From the NCBI GenBank assembly GCA_903892315.1, contig CAITHY010000183.1, positions 1 to 26,181 of the forward strand: a DNA stretch of 26,181 bases. Reading direction: 5' to 3'. Under the pieces are notes generated by a model. It was not told the DNA's origin and ran no database searches. It was given only the letters and a program-made list of their open reading frames with translations. Made by a program: the position numbers and the translations under genes. Of the stretch, positions 6,427 through 15,944 are shown piece after piece; within the stretch, counting starts at the first letter, position 1, and each line of letters opens with the position of its first letter. Source of the DNA: an uncultured beta proteobacterium (GTDB lineage: Bacteria; Pseudomonadota; Gammaproteobacteria; Burkholderiales; Burkholderiaceae).

Positions 6427-8763
6427 ATGGCCTTACCTCCAAAAGACAAGCCGCCGCTGAATCAGCGTCCTATTCGTCCGTCCGATAGACGTCCTCGGAA
6501 TTCACGAGTTGAGTCTGGCTTGCCGCGCAAAACTTCTAGTAATCCATTGGTAAAGGCTTTGCTGATCATTGGCGTAGTTTTTGCTTTGGTGGTCACGCTT
6601 TTGATGGGTTATGCATTCTTGGTTGCAAAGCCCAATCTTCCCAAGATCTCGGCCTTAACTGATTACAACCCTAAGACTCCTCTACGCATCTATACGGCAG
6701 ACAAAGTGTTGATTGGTGAGTTTGGTGAAGAGCGTCGTAAGGTCACCCCGTTAAATGAAATTCCTTTAAGCATGCGTCATGCTGTTTTAGCGATTGAAGA
6801 TGATCGCTTCTACTCTCATGGTGGTGTGGACTACGTAGGTATCTTGCGGGCTGCGGTAACCAATTTACGGGGACATCTCTCGCAAGGGGCCTCAACCATC
6901 ACCATGCAGGTAGCTCGGAATTTCTTCCTTAGTAATGAGAAAACCTTTAGCCGCAAAATTTATGAGGTGCTCCTGGCTTGGGAGATTGAGTCTCAGCTAA
7001 CTAAAGACAAAATCTTAGAAATCTATATGAACCAAATTTTCTTGGGTCAGAGGGCGTTTGGATTTTCTAGTGCTGCGCAGATTTACTTTGGTATAGATCT
7101 AAAGGACATTACGATTGCTCAATCAGCCATGTTAGCTGGCTTACCAAAAGCGCCGTCGGCCTACAACCCTGTGAGCAATTTCCGCCGTGCCAAGATTCGT
7201 CAAGAGTACATTCTTCAGCGCATGCGCGATCTGGGTTACATCACGCCAGAAGAATATCAAAAGGCTATGGTTGAAGAATTGCATATTCGGGGTCTGGGCA
7301 ATGAGTTTGCAGTTCGTGCTGATTTCCCTGCTGAAATGGTGCGTCAATTACTGTTCACACAGTATGGCGAGGCAATCTACTCACAAGGGATTGAAGTCTA
7401 CACGACCATCCTGAAGGCAGATCAAGATGCGGCCTATAAAGCAGTTCGCCGTGGAATTTTTGAATATGACTTGCGTCATGCTTATCGTGGTCCAGAGGGT
7501 TTTATTGATCTTCCTGAAGATTCCGTGAAACGCCAGCGTGCGATTGATGAGGCATTGCTTGCTTACCCACAGTTAGATGATTTGCAGTCTGGTGTTGTAC
7601 TTGATGTGAAGCCAAAAGAAATGCAAGTCATGATTTCTACAGGAGACACCATCACCATTAAAGGTGAAGGTATGAAGTTGGCGGCGGCCTCTATTACTGA
7701 TAGCACTCAACCCAAAAAACGCTTGCGTCCGGGCGCTATAGTACGTTTGCTGTCGGACGGGGGAGTTTGGAAGTTAGCGCAACTCCCGCAAGTCGAGGCT
7801 GCTTTTGTGTCCATGAATGCAGAGACTGGTGCGATTTTGTCATTAGTGGGTGGCTTTGATTTCCGTCGTAACCAATTCAACCATGTGACACAAGCTTTGC
7901 GTCAGCCAGGCTCCTCATTTAAGCCATTTATCTATGCTGCGGCCCTTGAAAAGGGCTTTACCCCAAGCACGATGGTCAACGACGCACCTTTATCGATTGG
8001 CGGCATGGAGACTGGTAGTCAGGCCTGGGAGCCAAAAAACTACGATGGTAAATACGATGGCATGATGCGCTTGCGCAATGCCTTGGCAAAATCAAAGAAC
8101 TTGGTTTCAGTTCGCATCATTCGCGCCATCGGCCCTTCTTATGCCCAGGAATTTATCCAGCGTTTCGGCTTTGAACCAGAAAAGCACCCCCCTTATTTAA
8201 CAATGGCTTTGGGCGCGGGTTCTGTCACACCATTGCAAATGGCTTCTGCCTATAGCGTGTTTGCGAATGGTGGCTATCGTGTAGATCCATTTTTAATTGA
8301 CAAGATGGTGGACTCTAAGGGAACTGTCATGTTTGAAGCAAAGCCTACGCATGCGGGTGAAGATGCGCCTCGTGTATTGGATGCTCGCACTGCATTTGTT
8401 ATGGATAGCATGCTGCAAGAGGTTACTAAGACAGGTACTGCAGCCTCGGCGCGTGGCAAGTTGGGACGTAGCGACATTGCAGGTAAAACAGGCACAACGA
8501 ATGATTCACACGATGCCTGGTTTGCTGGCTATAACCCCAAAGTGGTTGCGATTGCATGGATTGGTTTTGATAAGCCTGCGAGTTTAGGTGATCGAGAGAC
8601 GGGTGGCGGACTTGCCTTACCTATGTGGATTTCTTACATGGCGACCGCATTAAAAGATAGCCCTCAGATCTCACGCGAAGTGCCAAGCGGTGTAACGCAA
8701 GTGGATGGCGACTGGTTTATTCCAGAATTCTCTACCAATGGCGGTGTGCGCGAACTGCAATAG
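6427..8763 (+). CDS. mrcA: Penicillin-binding protein 1A (bifunctional class A PBP)
   Basis: Polymerises lipid II glycan strands and cross-links the peptides of peptidoglycan at the inner membrane. The 778-residue protein has a basic cytoplasmic tail (1-40), one membrane helix (about 42-66) and a GT51 glycosyltransferase with the catalytic motif EDDRFYSHGGVD (E124) and GASTITMQ. An OB-like insert follows. The transpeptidase has SxxK at S496-K499 (GSSFKPF), SxN as SKN, and KTG in AGKTGTT. Length and order match PBP1A (mrcA/ponA). The ATG at 6427 has only a weak GGA three bases away. The divergent partner is the reduced pil cluster, as in many beta- and gammaproteobacteria where ponA and pilM face away from each other. 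Confidence 0.95.
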   Translation: MALPPKDKPPLNQRPIRPSDRRPRNSRVESGLPRKTSSNPLVKALLIIGVVFALVVTLLMGYAFLVAKPNLPKISALTDYNPKTPLRIYTADKVLIGEFGEERRKVTPLNEIPLSMRHAVLAIEDDRFYSHGGVDYVGILRAAVTNLRGHLSQGASTITMQVARNFFLSNEKTFSRKIYEVLLAWEIESQLTKDKILEIYMNQIFLGQRAFGFSSAAQIYFGIDLKDITIAQSAMLAGLPKAPSAYNPVSNFRRAKIRQEYILQRMRDLGYITPEEYQKAMVEELHIRGLGNEFAVRADFPAEMVRQLLFTQYGEAIYSQGIEVYTTILKADQDAAYKAVRRGIFEYDLRHAYRGPEGFIDLPEDSVKRQRAIDEALLAYPQLDDLQSGVVLDVKPKEMQVMISTGDTITIKGEGMKLAAASITDSTQPKKRLRPGAIVRLLSDGGVWKLAQLPQVEAAFVSMNAETGAILSLVGGFDFRRNQFNHVTQALRQPGSSFKPFIYAAALEKGFTPSTMVNDAPLSIGGMETGSQAWEPKNYDGKYDGMMRLRNALAKSKNLVSVRIIRAIGPSYAQEFIQRFGFEPEKHPPYLTMALGAGSVTPLQMASAYSVFANGGYRVDPFLIDKMVDSKGTVMFEAKPTHAGEDAPRVLDARTAFVMDSMLQEVTKTGTAASARGKLGRSDIAGKTGTTNDSHDAWFAGYNPKVVAIAWIGFDKPASLGDRETGGGLALPMWISYMATALKDSPQISREVPSGVTQVDGDWFIPEFSTNGGVRELQ

Positions 8764-8771
8764 TTCGTTTT
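8751..8771 (+). terminator. Weak hairpin at the ponA stop
   Basis: A 6-bp perfect stem CGAACT (8751-8756) / AGTTCG (8762-8767) with a GCAAT loop, followed by TTTT. It spans the ponA stop codon (8761-8763) and ends just before the transposase ATG at 8776. The short, AU-containing stem and brief T-run suggest at best partial termination, so some read-through into the transposase gene is likely. Confidence 0.35.
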
Positions 8772-8775
8772 CAAC

Positions 8776-9480
8776 ATGGCACGGCAAGCGCGCACAGTAG
8801 TACCAGGCCAAGCAATGCATGTGATGGTCCGCGGCAATAATCGTGAAACCATTTTCTTTACCGATGAAGACCGTCGTACTTATTTAGAGTGGTTGCGTGA
8901 AGCTGCCAGGCAGTTTGGTTGTGCTGTGCATGCGTTTGCTTTAATGCCCAACCACGTGCATGTGCTCATGACCCCCCAAAGTGAAGATTCACTTGCTAAA
9001 ACAATGCAATCTCTTGGTCGGCGTTATGCACAATATTTCAATCAACAGCACCACCGCTCTGGAACCATTTGGGAGGGGCGATATCGCTCTTCTTTGATCG
9101 ACCCAGATTATTTTTTACGCTGTCAGCGTTATATTGAGCTTAATCCAGTGAGATCTGGATATGAATCCAATCCCCAAAGCTCTACCTGGACCAGTTTTGC
9201 AACCCATATTGGGGGGAACGCAGAGCCTTGGTTGGTAGATCATCAGCACTTTTGGAGCCTGGGTAACACCCCTTTTGAGAGGCAGATGGGTTGGGCGAAT
9301 TTTGTAAAAGAGGGTGCCCCACACTGGGAAGACCGCCAAATTACGGAATCTTTATTGCGTTCCAAGCCGTGGGTGAGTGATATTTACGCCAAAAAGCTCT
9401 TTAAGGATGCTCCAGAGCTTGCATTAATTCGTCATCGTGGTCGTCCTAGAAAAATTAATTCAGTAAATTCAATAGCTTAG
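8776..9480 (+). CDS. REP-associated tyrosine transposase (RAYT, Y1 family)
   Basis: A 234-residue single-strand nuclease of the IS200/Y1 superfamily, in the REP-associated (RAYT) branch that is usually single copy and linked to short palindromic repeats. The HUH metal site is NHVHVL (H60, H62). The probable nucleophile Tyr is in GRRYAQYFN (Y84, or less likely Y87), followed by the RAYT-typical RSGTIWEGRYRSSLI and RYIELNPVRSG. The C-terminus ends in RHRGRPRK, an AT-hook-like basic motif common in this group. The frame is intact. It begins 12 bp after ponA, so it probably has no strong promoter of its own. Imperfect inverted repeats lie just downstream (9527-9587). I see no terminal repeats or target duplication that would mark a classical insertion sequence. 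Confidence 0.9.
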   Translation: MARQARTVVPGQAMHVMVRGNNRETIFFTDEDRRTYLEWLREAARQFGCAVHAFALMPNHVHVLMTPQSEDSLAKTMQSLGRRYAQYFNQQHHRSGTIWEGRYRSSLIDPDYFLRCQRYIELNPVRSGYESNPQSSTWTSFATHIGGNAEPWLVDHQHFWSLGNTPFERQMGWANFVKEGAPHWEDRQITESLLRSKPWVSDIYAKKLFKDAPELALIRHRGRPRKINSVNSIA

Positions 9481-9510
9481 ATAAAAAACAGTTTTCCTAC
9501 GGTTGAAATA

Positions 9511-9590
9511 GGGCGTTGAATATTTCGACTCTGTCCCCATATATGGAATTCATATTGGTGCGACATCTAAATAAATGGGACAGACTCATT
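9511..9590. repeat. RAYT-associated inverted repeats (REPIN-like)
   Basis: Thirty bases after the transposase stop is GGGCGTTGAATATTTCGACTC, leading into GACTCTGTCCC (9527-9537). A near-complementary GGGACAGACTC lies at 9577-9587. The arms match as an inverted repeat at 10 of 11 positions, with 39 bp between them. The right arm is itself inside a weak palindrome (AAATG...CATTT). A 10-bp palindrome CCATATATGG (9537-9546) lies between the arms. This composition resembles the palindromes flanking other RAYT genes, as I remember them. The pair may be the remnant or substrate unit of the neighbouring transposase. No further copies were noticed in the window by eye. Confidence 0.6.
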
Positions 9591-9599
9591 TTATTTCTA

Positions 9600-9628
9600 T
9601 TGCATCGGTGTGGGTATTCACCTATATT
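9600..9628 (+). promoter_or_regulatory. Putative sigma-70 promoter for gltB
   Basis: TTGCAT (9600-9605) and TATATT (9623-9628) are separated by exactly 17 bp, giving a plausible -35/-10 pair. The -10 matches consensus at five of six positions, while the -35 matches at only three. A start near 9635 would leave a leader of about 40 bases before the gltB ATG at 9675. The element begins 13 bp after the right arm of the RAYT-linked repeat. Confidence 0.4.
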
Positions 9629-9674
9629 GGATCCTCCAAAAGTAATTAGGCCTTTGTCGCCCCCCGGAAATACT

Positions 9675-12600
9675 ATGACTACAAAATTAAACACAGATCT
9701 TCGCCCTATCGCTCAAGGTTTATATGACCCTAATAATGAGCATGACGCTTGCGGCGTAGGATTCGTTGCACATATCAAAGGCAAGAAATCTCATGAGATC
9801 GTTTCTCAGGGTTTGCAGATTCTTGAGAATTTAGACCATCGGGGAGCGGTTGGTGCTGATCCGTTAATGGGCGATGGCGCCGGTATCTTGATTCAGATCC
9901 CAGATACTTTGTATCGCGAAGAAATGGCTAAGCAAGGTGTGACTTTGCCACCATTGGGTGAGTATGGCGTTGGCATGATTTTCTTGCCCAAAGAACATGC
10001 ATCACGTCTGGCATGTGAACAAGAATTGGAGCGCACAGTTCGTTTAGAGGGTCAGGTGGTTTTAGGTTGGCGAGATGTTCCGGTAGATGTGAAATTGCCG
10101 ATGTCGCCAACTGTTCAAATGACAGAGCCATTTATTCGTCAAATTTTTATTGGCCGTGGCCGCGACATCATGACTACTGATGCGCTCGAGCGTAAGTTGT
10201 ATGTGATTCGTAAAACAGCAAGTCATGCAATTCAAGATTTGCATCTCCAGCATGGCAAAGAATATTTCGTTGCTTCAATGTCGGCTAGAACCATTGTTTA
10301 TAAGGGTTTACTGTTAGCCAATCAAGTGGGTGCTTATTACCAAGACTTACTAGATAAGCGCACAGTATCAGCGCTTGCATTGGTACATCAGCGCTTCTCC
10401 ACCAACACTTTCCCTGCTTGGGAATTGGCGCATCCATATCGCATGATTGCGCACAATGGCGAGATCAACACCGTTAAAGGTAACGTCAATTGGGTTAATG
10501 CTCGTGAAGGTGCTATCAGCTCCCCAGTGCTTGGCGATGATTTGCAAAAACTCTGGCCATTAATTTACCCAGGTCAGTCTGACACCGCATGTTTTGATAA
10601 CTGCTTGGAGTTATTGGTGATGTCAGGCTATCCATTGGCTCAAGCCATGATGATGATGATTCCTGAGGCATGGGAACAGCATGCATTGATGGATGACAAT
10701 CGCCGCGCCTTCTATGAATATCACGCAGCAATGATGGAGCCATGGGATGGCCCTGCGGCGATGGCATTTACAGATGGGCGTCAAATTGGCGCAACTTTGG
10801 ATCGCAATGGTTTGCGTCCTGCGCGTTATTACGTAACCGATGATGATTTAGTCATCATGGGTTCTGAGGCTGGTGTGCTGCCAATTCCTGAAAGCAAGAT
10901 CGTTCAAAAATGGCGTTTGCAACCAGGCAAGATGTTTATGATCGACATGGAACAAGGCCGCATCATTGACGACATTGAATTAAAGGATGCGGTATCTAAG
11001 GCTAAGCCATATAAGAGTTGGATCGACGCAGTTCGTGTGAAGTTGGATGAAGTTGATGCCAGCAAGGCAGACTTGATCGATGAGAAAACGAATATTCGAC
11101 CAGCGGCTAAATTATTAGATCGTCAACAGGCATTTGGTTATACACAAGAAGACATCAAATTCTTGATGGCTCCAATGGCCATGAATGGTGAAGAGGCTAT
11201 TGGTTCAATGGGTAATGACAGCCCATTGGCTGTTCTTTCAAATAAGGACAAGCCTTTATATAACTACTTTAAGCAATTATTTGCGCAGGTGACCAATCCT
11301 CCAATCGACTCGATTCGCGAGAATATGGTGATGTCTTTGGTTTCTTTCATTGGACCTAAGCCTAATTTATTGGATACCAATAACATCAACCCTCCAATGC
11401 GCTTGGAAGTTAGTCAGCCCATTTTGGATTTTGATGACATCACCAAGATTCGCCACATTGGTCACTACACCAACGGCAAGTTCCGTTCTTATGAGTTGGA
11501 TATTTGTTATCCAGCCTCATGGGGCAAAGCTGGCATTGAAGCTCGTTTAGCCTCTTTGTGCGCTGAAGCTGCAGATGCCGTACGTTCCGGCTACAACATT
11601 TTGATCGTGAGCGATCGTCAGGTGGACGAGAAGCATGTCGCAATTCCAGCTTTGTTAGCCACTTCTGCCATTCATCAGCATTTGGTACAAAAAGGTTTGC
11701 GTACTAGTGTTGGTTTAGTGGTTGAAACTGGCAGCGCACGTGAGACTCATCACTTTGCACTCTTGGCTGGTTATGGTGCAGAAGCCATTCATCCATACCT
11801 CGCTATGGAAACCTTGGCTGAAATGGCCAAGGGATTGTCTGGCGATTTATCAGCTGAAAAAGCAGTGAAGAACTTTGTCAAAGCGGTCGGTAAAGGTCTG
11901 CAAAAGGTCATGTCCAAAATGGGCATCTCTACTTATATGTCCTATACCGGCTCACAGATTTTTGAGGCGATTGGTTTAAATCACGACATCATTGATCAAT
12001 ACTTCAAAGGCACTCCATCAAACGTTGGTGGTATTGGCATATTTGAGGTAGCCGAAGAAGCATTGCGCATGCATACAGCTGCATTTGGTAACGACCCAGT
12101 GTTAACCAATATGCTTGATGCTGGTGGTGAATATGCTTTCCGTATTCGTGGCGAGAACCATATGTGGACTCCAGACACGATTGCGAAGTTACAACACTCC
12201 ACACGTATTGGTGCTGAGAAGGGTTATCAGACTTATAAAGAGTACGCCAATATCATCAATGATCAAACCAAGCGTCAAATGACTTTGCGTGGTTTGTTTG
12301 AATTCAAGATTGATCCAGCAAAAGCGATTCCATTGGATGAAGTGGAGTCTGCAAAAGAAATCGTGAAGCGTTTTGCAACGGGCGCGATGTCTTTGGGCTC
12401 AATCTCTACTGAGGCTCATGCTACTTTGGCCATCGCTATGAACCGTATTGGCGGCAAGTCCAATACGGGTGAGGGTGGCGAAGATCCAAATCGCTATGTA
12501 AACGAACTCAAAGGTATTCCAATCAAGAAGGGCGAGACCTTAGCCAGCATCTTGGGTAGCGATGTGGTTGAAGCCAATATCCCATTATTGGATGGCGACT

Positions 12601-14420
12601 CATTGCGCTCCAGGATTAAGCAGGTTGCCTCTGGTCGGTTTGGCGTGACTACGGAGTACTTACGCTCTGCCGATCAGATTCAGATCAAGATGGCCCAAGG
12701 CGCTAAGCCTGGTGAGGGTGGTCAATTGCCTGGCGGCAAGGTTTCCGATTACATCGGTAAGTTGCGTTTCTCTGTGCCTGGCGTGGGTTTGATTTCTCCC
12801 CCTCCGCATCATGACATTTATTCGATTGAAGATATTGCTCAATTGATTCATGACTTGAAGAACGTCAATCCAAAGGCGGATGTCTCTGTGAAGTTGGTAT
12901 CGGAGGTGGGTGTTGGAACGATTGCTGCTGGTGTGGCAAAAGCTAAGGCAGACCACGTTGTGATCGCGGGTCATGATGGCGGTACTGGCGCATCTCCACT
13001 GTCTTCAATCAAGCACGCTGGCTCCCCATGGGAATTGGGCTTGGCTGAAACTCAGCAAACATTGGTGCTTAATGGTTTGCGCAGTCGTATCCGTGTTCAG
13101 GCCGATGGTCAAATGAAAACAGGCCGTGACGTAGTCATCGGTGCCTTATTGGGCGCAGATGAGTTTGGCTTTGCGACAGCTCCATTGGTAGTTGAAGGTT
13201 GCATCATGATGCGTAAGTGTCATTTGAATACTTGCCCAGTTGGTGTTGCTACTCAAGATCCAGAGCTGCGCAAGAAATTCTCAGGCAAGCCTGAGCATGT
13301 GGTGAACTTCTTCTTCTTTATCGCTGAAGAAGCCCGCGAGATCATGGCCCAACTTGGTATTCGTAAGTTTGATGACCTCATTGGTCGCGTAGATTTGTTA
13401 GATACCCGCCAAGGTATTGAAAACTGGAAAGTCCATGGCTTGGATTTCAGCAAGATTTTTGCTGAACCACAAGTTGCTCCTGAAGTTCCACGTTATCAGG
13501 TATTAACCCAGGATCATGGCTTGGCCAGTGCGCTTGACAATATCTTGATCGAGAAGAGTGAGCCTGCATTAGAGCGTGGCGAGAAGGTTTCCTTCATTGT
13601 TCCGGTAAAGAACGTGAACCGTACTGTTGGCGCAATGCTCTCGGGCGAAGTCGCACAGCGTTATGGGCATGCTGGTTTGCTTGATGACACCATTCATATT
13701 CAATTGAATGGCACAGCCGGTCAAAGCTTCGCTGCCTTCTTGGCACGAGGCATTACATTGGATTTAGTCGGTGATGGCAATGACTACGTTGGCAAAGGAT
13801 TATCAGGTGGTCGTGTGATTGTTCGTGCTCCTCATGAGTTCCGTGGCGATACTGCCAAGAACATCATTGTTGGAAATACTGTTCTCTACGGTGCAATTGC
13901 TGGCGAAGCTTTCTTCAATGGCGTAGCTGGCGAGCGTTTCGCAGTTCGTAATTCTGGCGCCACAACGGTTGTTGAGGGTACTGGTGACCACGGTTGCGAG
14001 TATATGACTGGTGGAACGGTGGTTGTGTTGGGCTCGACAGGTCGTAACTTTGCCGCAGGTATGAGTGGTGGTATTGCTTACGTTTATGACGAAGATGGCT
14101 TGTTCGATAAGCGTTGCAACACCAGTATGGCTACTTTGGAAAAGGTGTTGCCATCTGCTGAGCAGATTGCCAAGATGCCGAAGTCTGAATGGCATGCTCC
14201 TGTCGATGTCAAAGACGGTGGCGAGCGTTTGACGGATGAGCAAATTTTGAAGGGTTTGATTGAGCGTCATTTCCGTCACACTGGCTCTGAGCGTGCAAAA
14301 GCGCTCTTGGCCGATTGGGACAATGCCCGCAGACGTTTTGTGAAGGTTCTCCCAACCGAGTACAAACGTGCCCTAGGTGAGTTATGGGAAAAAGCTCAGA
14401 ACAAAACTGTTACGGCATAA
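9675..14420 (+). CDS. gltB: Glutamate synthase (NADPH-type) large subunit
   Basis: Makes two glutamates from glutamine and 2-oxoglutarate, using electrons from GltD; the central ammonia-assimilating enzyme in the cytoplasm. The 1581-residue product has the class II amidotransferase nucleophile Cys26 in HDACGVGF after a short propeptide, a central domain, and an FMN-binding synthase domain ([27 protein letters not shown]). The 3Fe-4S motif is C1176, C1182, C1187. The C-terminal beta-helix is rich in Gly ([22 protein letters not shown]). The frame is open back to 9516, but that part overlaps the RAYT repeat and precedes the natural [11 protein letters not shown] start. GGAA at 9667-9670 supports ATG 9675. 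gltD follows after 50 bp. Confidence 0.96.
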   Translation: MTTKLNTDLRPIAQGLYDPNNEHDACGVGFVAHIKGKKSHEIVSQGLQILENLDHRGAVGADPLMGDGAGILIQIPDTLYREEMAKQGVTLPPLGEYGVGMIFLPKEHASRLACEQELERTVRLEGQVVLGWRDVPVDVKLPMSPTVQMTEPFIRQIFIGRGRDIMTTDALERKLYVIRKTASHAIQDLHLQHGKEYFVASMSARTIVYKGLLLANQVGAYYQDLLDKRTVSALALVHQRFSTNTFPAWELAHPYRMIAHNGEINTVKGNVNWVNAREGAISSPVLGDDLQKLWPLIYPGQSDTACFDNCLELLVMSGYPLAQAMMMMIPEAWEQHALMDDNRRAFYEYHAAMMEPWDGPAAMAFTDGRQIGATLDRNGLRPARYYVTDDDLVIMGSEAGVLPIPESKIVQKWRLQPGKMFMIDMEQGRIIDDIELKDAVSKAKPYKSWIDAVRVKLDEVDASKADLIDEKTNIRPAAKLLDRQQAFGYTQEDIKFLMAPMAMNGEEAIGSMGNDSPLAVLSNKDKPLYNYFKQLFAQVTNPPIDSIRENMVMSLVSFIGPKPNLLDTNNINPPMRLEVSQPILDFDDITKIRHIGHYTNGKFRSYELDICYPASWGKAGIEARLASLCAEAADAVRSGYNILIVSDRQVDEKHVAIPALLATSAIHQHLVQKGLRTSVGLVVETGSARETHHFALLAGYGAEAIHPYLAMETLAEMAKGLSGDLSAEKAVKNFVKAVGKGLQKVMSKMGISTYMSYTGSQIFEAIGLNHDIIDQYFKGTPSNVGGIGIFEVAEEALRMHTAAFGNDPVLTNMLDAGGEYAFRIRGENHMWTPDTIAKLQHSTRIGAEKGYQTYKEYANIINDQTKRQMTLRGLFEFKIDPAKAIPLDEVESAKEIVKRFATGAMSLGSISTEAHATLAIAMNRIGGKSNTGEGGEDPNRYVNELKGIPIKKGETLASILGSDVVEANIPLLDGDSLRSRIKQVASGRFGVTTEYLRSADQIQIKMAQGAKPGEGGQLPGGKVSDYIGKLRFSVPGVGLISPPPHHDIYSIEDIAQLIHDLKNVNPKADVSVKLVSEVGVGTIAAGVAKAKADHVVIAGHDGGTGASPLSSIKHAGSPWELGLAETQQTLVLNGLRSRIRVQADGQMKTGRDVVIGALLGADEFGFATAPLVVEGCIMMRKCHLNTCPVGVATQDPELRKKFSGKPEHVVNFFFFIAEEAREIMAQLGIRKFDDLIGRVDLLDTRQGIENWKVHGLDFSKIFAEPQVAPEVPRYQVLTQDHGLASALDNILIEKSEPALERGEKVSFIVPVKNVNRTVGAMLSGEVAQRYGHAGLLDDTIHIQLNGTAGQSFAAFLARGITLDLVGDGNDYVGKGLSGGRVIVRAPHEFRGDTAKNIIVGNTVLYGAIAGEAFFNGVAGERFAVRNSGATTVVEGTGDHGCEYMTGGTVVVLGSTGRNFAAGMSGGIAYVYDEDGLFDKRCNTSMATLEKVLPSAEQIAKMPKSEWHAPVDVKDGGERLTDEQILKGLIERHFRHTGSERAKALLADWDNARRRFVKVLPTEYKRALGELWEKAQNKTVTA

Positions 14421-14470
14421 GCCGCTTAATTATTAATAAAGACATTAAGTAAAGATACTAAGGATTCGAT

Positions 14471-15934
14471 ATGGGTAAGGTCACTGGATTTATGGAGTTT
14501 GAGCGCGTCGGCGAGACGTACGAAGCGCCGGTTAAACGCCTCCATCATTACAAAGAGTTTGTTGCAGCATTAACTGATGACGAAGCCAAAGTTCAGGGCG
14601 CTCGCTGCATGGATTGCGGCATTCCGTTTTGCAATAATGGCTGCCCAGTTAACAACATCATTCCCGATTTCAATGACTTGGTATTTCACGATGACTGGAA
14701 GAATGCTTTAGACGTTTTGCAATCAACCAATAACTTCCCAGAATTTACTGGCCGTATTTGCCCAGCGCCTTGCGAGGCTGCTTGCACCCTTGGAATTAAC
14801 AGCACTGCTGTGGGCATTAAATCTATTGAGCACGCCATCATTGATAAGGGTTGGGAAAATGGCTGGGTTAAGCCACAACCAGCAAAGACTAAGACCGGTA
14901 AAAAAGTAGCGGTTGTAGGTGGCGGCCCAGCAGGTATGGCAGCGGCACAACAATTAGCTCGCGTTGGTCATGATGTGACTGTGTTTGAAAAGAATGATCG
15001 TGTTGGTGGTTTATTGCGTTACGGCATTCCTGATTTCAAAATGGAAAAGTGGTTGATTGATCGCCGCGTTGAGCAGATGCAAGCTGAAGGCGTGAAGTTT
15101 GAGACAGGTGTTTTCGTTGGTAAAGAAGCGATTGGTGCGGAAGTAAAAAATTATTCCAATAAGACAGTTTCTCCTGAGCAGTTGATGAAGGATTTTGATG
15201 CGGTGGTCATTACTGGTGGTGCAGAGCAGCCACGTGATTTGCCGGTTCCAGGTCGTGAATTGGCAGGCGTGCACTATGCATTGGAATTCTTGATTCCACA
15301 GAATAAGGAAAATGCTGGCGACTTCAAAAATGAAATTCGTGCAACCGATAAGCATGTCGTTGTTATAGGTGGCGGTGATACAGGATCAGATTGCGTTGGT
15401 ACATCCAATCGTCACGGCGCAACCAAGATTACTCAGTTTGAATTACTCCCGCAGCCGCCAGAAGAAGAAAACAAGCCTTTGGTATGGCCATATTGGCCAA
15501 CGAAGTTGCGCACATCTTCTTCTCATGAAGAAGGTTGCGATCGTGACTGGTCCGTAGGAACCAAACGTTTTGAAGGTAAAAACGGCAAAGTTGAGAAGCT
15601 GATCGGTGTTCGTTTGGAGTGGAAAGATGGCAAGATGACAGAAATGCCAAACTCAGAATTTGAGATTAAGGCAGATTTGGTGCTCCTGGCTATGGGTTTT
15701 GTGTCCCCAGTTCAGCAGGTATTAAATGCGTTTGGCGTGGAGAAAGATGCTCGTGGTAATGCAAAAGCAACTGTAGATGGTCAAAATGCCTACCAAACGA
15801 ACGTTCCCAAGGTATTTGCTGCTGGCGATATGCGTCGCGGACAATCTTTGGTGGTTTGGGCAATTCGTGAGGGTCGTCAATGCGCCCAGGCAGTAGACCA
15901 GTATTTAATGGGGTCATCTGTTTTACCCCGATAA
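14471..15934 (+). CDS. gltD: Glutamate synthase small subunit
   Basis: Flavoprotein that takes electrons from NADPH and feeds them through iron-sulfur clusters to GltB. The 487-residue sequence has N-terminal cluster cysteines C46, C49, C54 and C58 ([13 protein letters not shown]), a second set C97, C101 and C105 (CPAPCEAAC), the FAD-binding [14 protein letters not shown] (about 147-160) and the NADPH-binding [13 protein letters not shown]. Near the end, [22 protein letters not shown] is the usual FAD-contact segment. AGGA at 14461-14464, six bases before the ATG, is a good ribosome-binding site. The stop lies inside a hairpin that also covers the mlaF leader, so gltD is physically and perhaps translationally linked to the Mla operon. 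Confidence 0.96.
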   Translation: MGKVTGFMEFERVGETYEAPVKRLHHYKEFVAALTDDEAKVQGARCMDCGIPFCNNGCPVNNIIPDFNDLVFHDDWKNALDVLQSTNNFPEFTGRICPAPCEAACTLGINSTAVGIKSIEHAIIDKGWENGWVKPQPAKTKTGKKVAVVGGGPAGMAAAQQLARVGHDVTVFEKNDRVGGLLRYGIPDFKMEKWLIDRRVEQMQAEGVKFETGVFVGKEAIGAEVKNYSNKTVSPEQLMKDFDAVVITGGAEQPRDLPVPGRELAGVHYALEFLIPQNKENAGDFKNEIRATDKHVVVIGGGDTGSDCVGTSNRHGATKITQFELLPQPPEEENKPLVWPYWPTKLRTSSSHEEGCDRDWSVGTKRFEGKNGKVEKLIGVRLEWKDGKMTEMPNSEFEIKADLVLLAMGFVSPVQQVLNAFGVEKDARGNAKATVDGQNAYQTNVPKVFAAGDMRRGQSLVVWAIREGRQCAQAVDQYLMGSSVLPR

Positions 15935-15942
15935 TATCGGGG
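15926..15942 (+). promoter_or_regulatory. Hairpin spanning gltD stop and mlaF ribosome-binding site
   Basis: CCCCGAT (15926-15932) and ATCGGGG (15936-15942) form a perfect 7-bp stem with an AAT loop. The gltD TAA occupies 15932-15934, and the GGGG that would serve mlaF (ATG 15945) is the 3' arm. There is no T-run, so this is unlikely to be a terminator. A ribosome finishing gltD would open the stem, suggesting translational coupling. Confidence 0.55.
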
Positions 15943-15944
15943 AT

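Noticed and set aside
8776..9480. RAYT as part of a full insertion sequence
   Set aside because: No flanking target duplication or paired terminal ends around the gene; the left side is directly the ponA stop, which fits a domesticated RAYT better.
9537..9546. Palindrome CCATATATGG as an operator
   Set aside because: A 10-bp AT-rich palindrome can arise by chance; kept only as part of the RAYT-flanking repeat.
9516..9674. In-frame extension of gltB upstream to 9516
   Set aside because: The extra 53 codons run through the RAYT repeat and the likely promoter, and lie before the natural GltB start whose Cys26 propeptide layout is normal.
13803..14279. 158-codon open frame antisense to gltB
   Set aside because: Low-complexity Thr/Asn-rich translation mirrors the codon pattern of gltB; no ribosome-binding site or recognisable domain.
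14425..14449. CTTAAT/ATTAAG inverted repeat between gltB and gltD
   Set aside because: Weak all-AT-rich six-base arms with a long loop; no T-run, unlikely terminator or attenuator.
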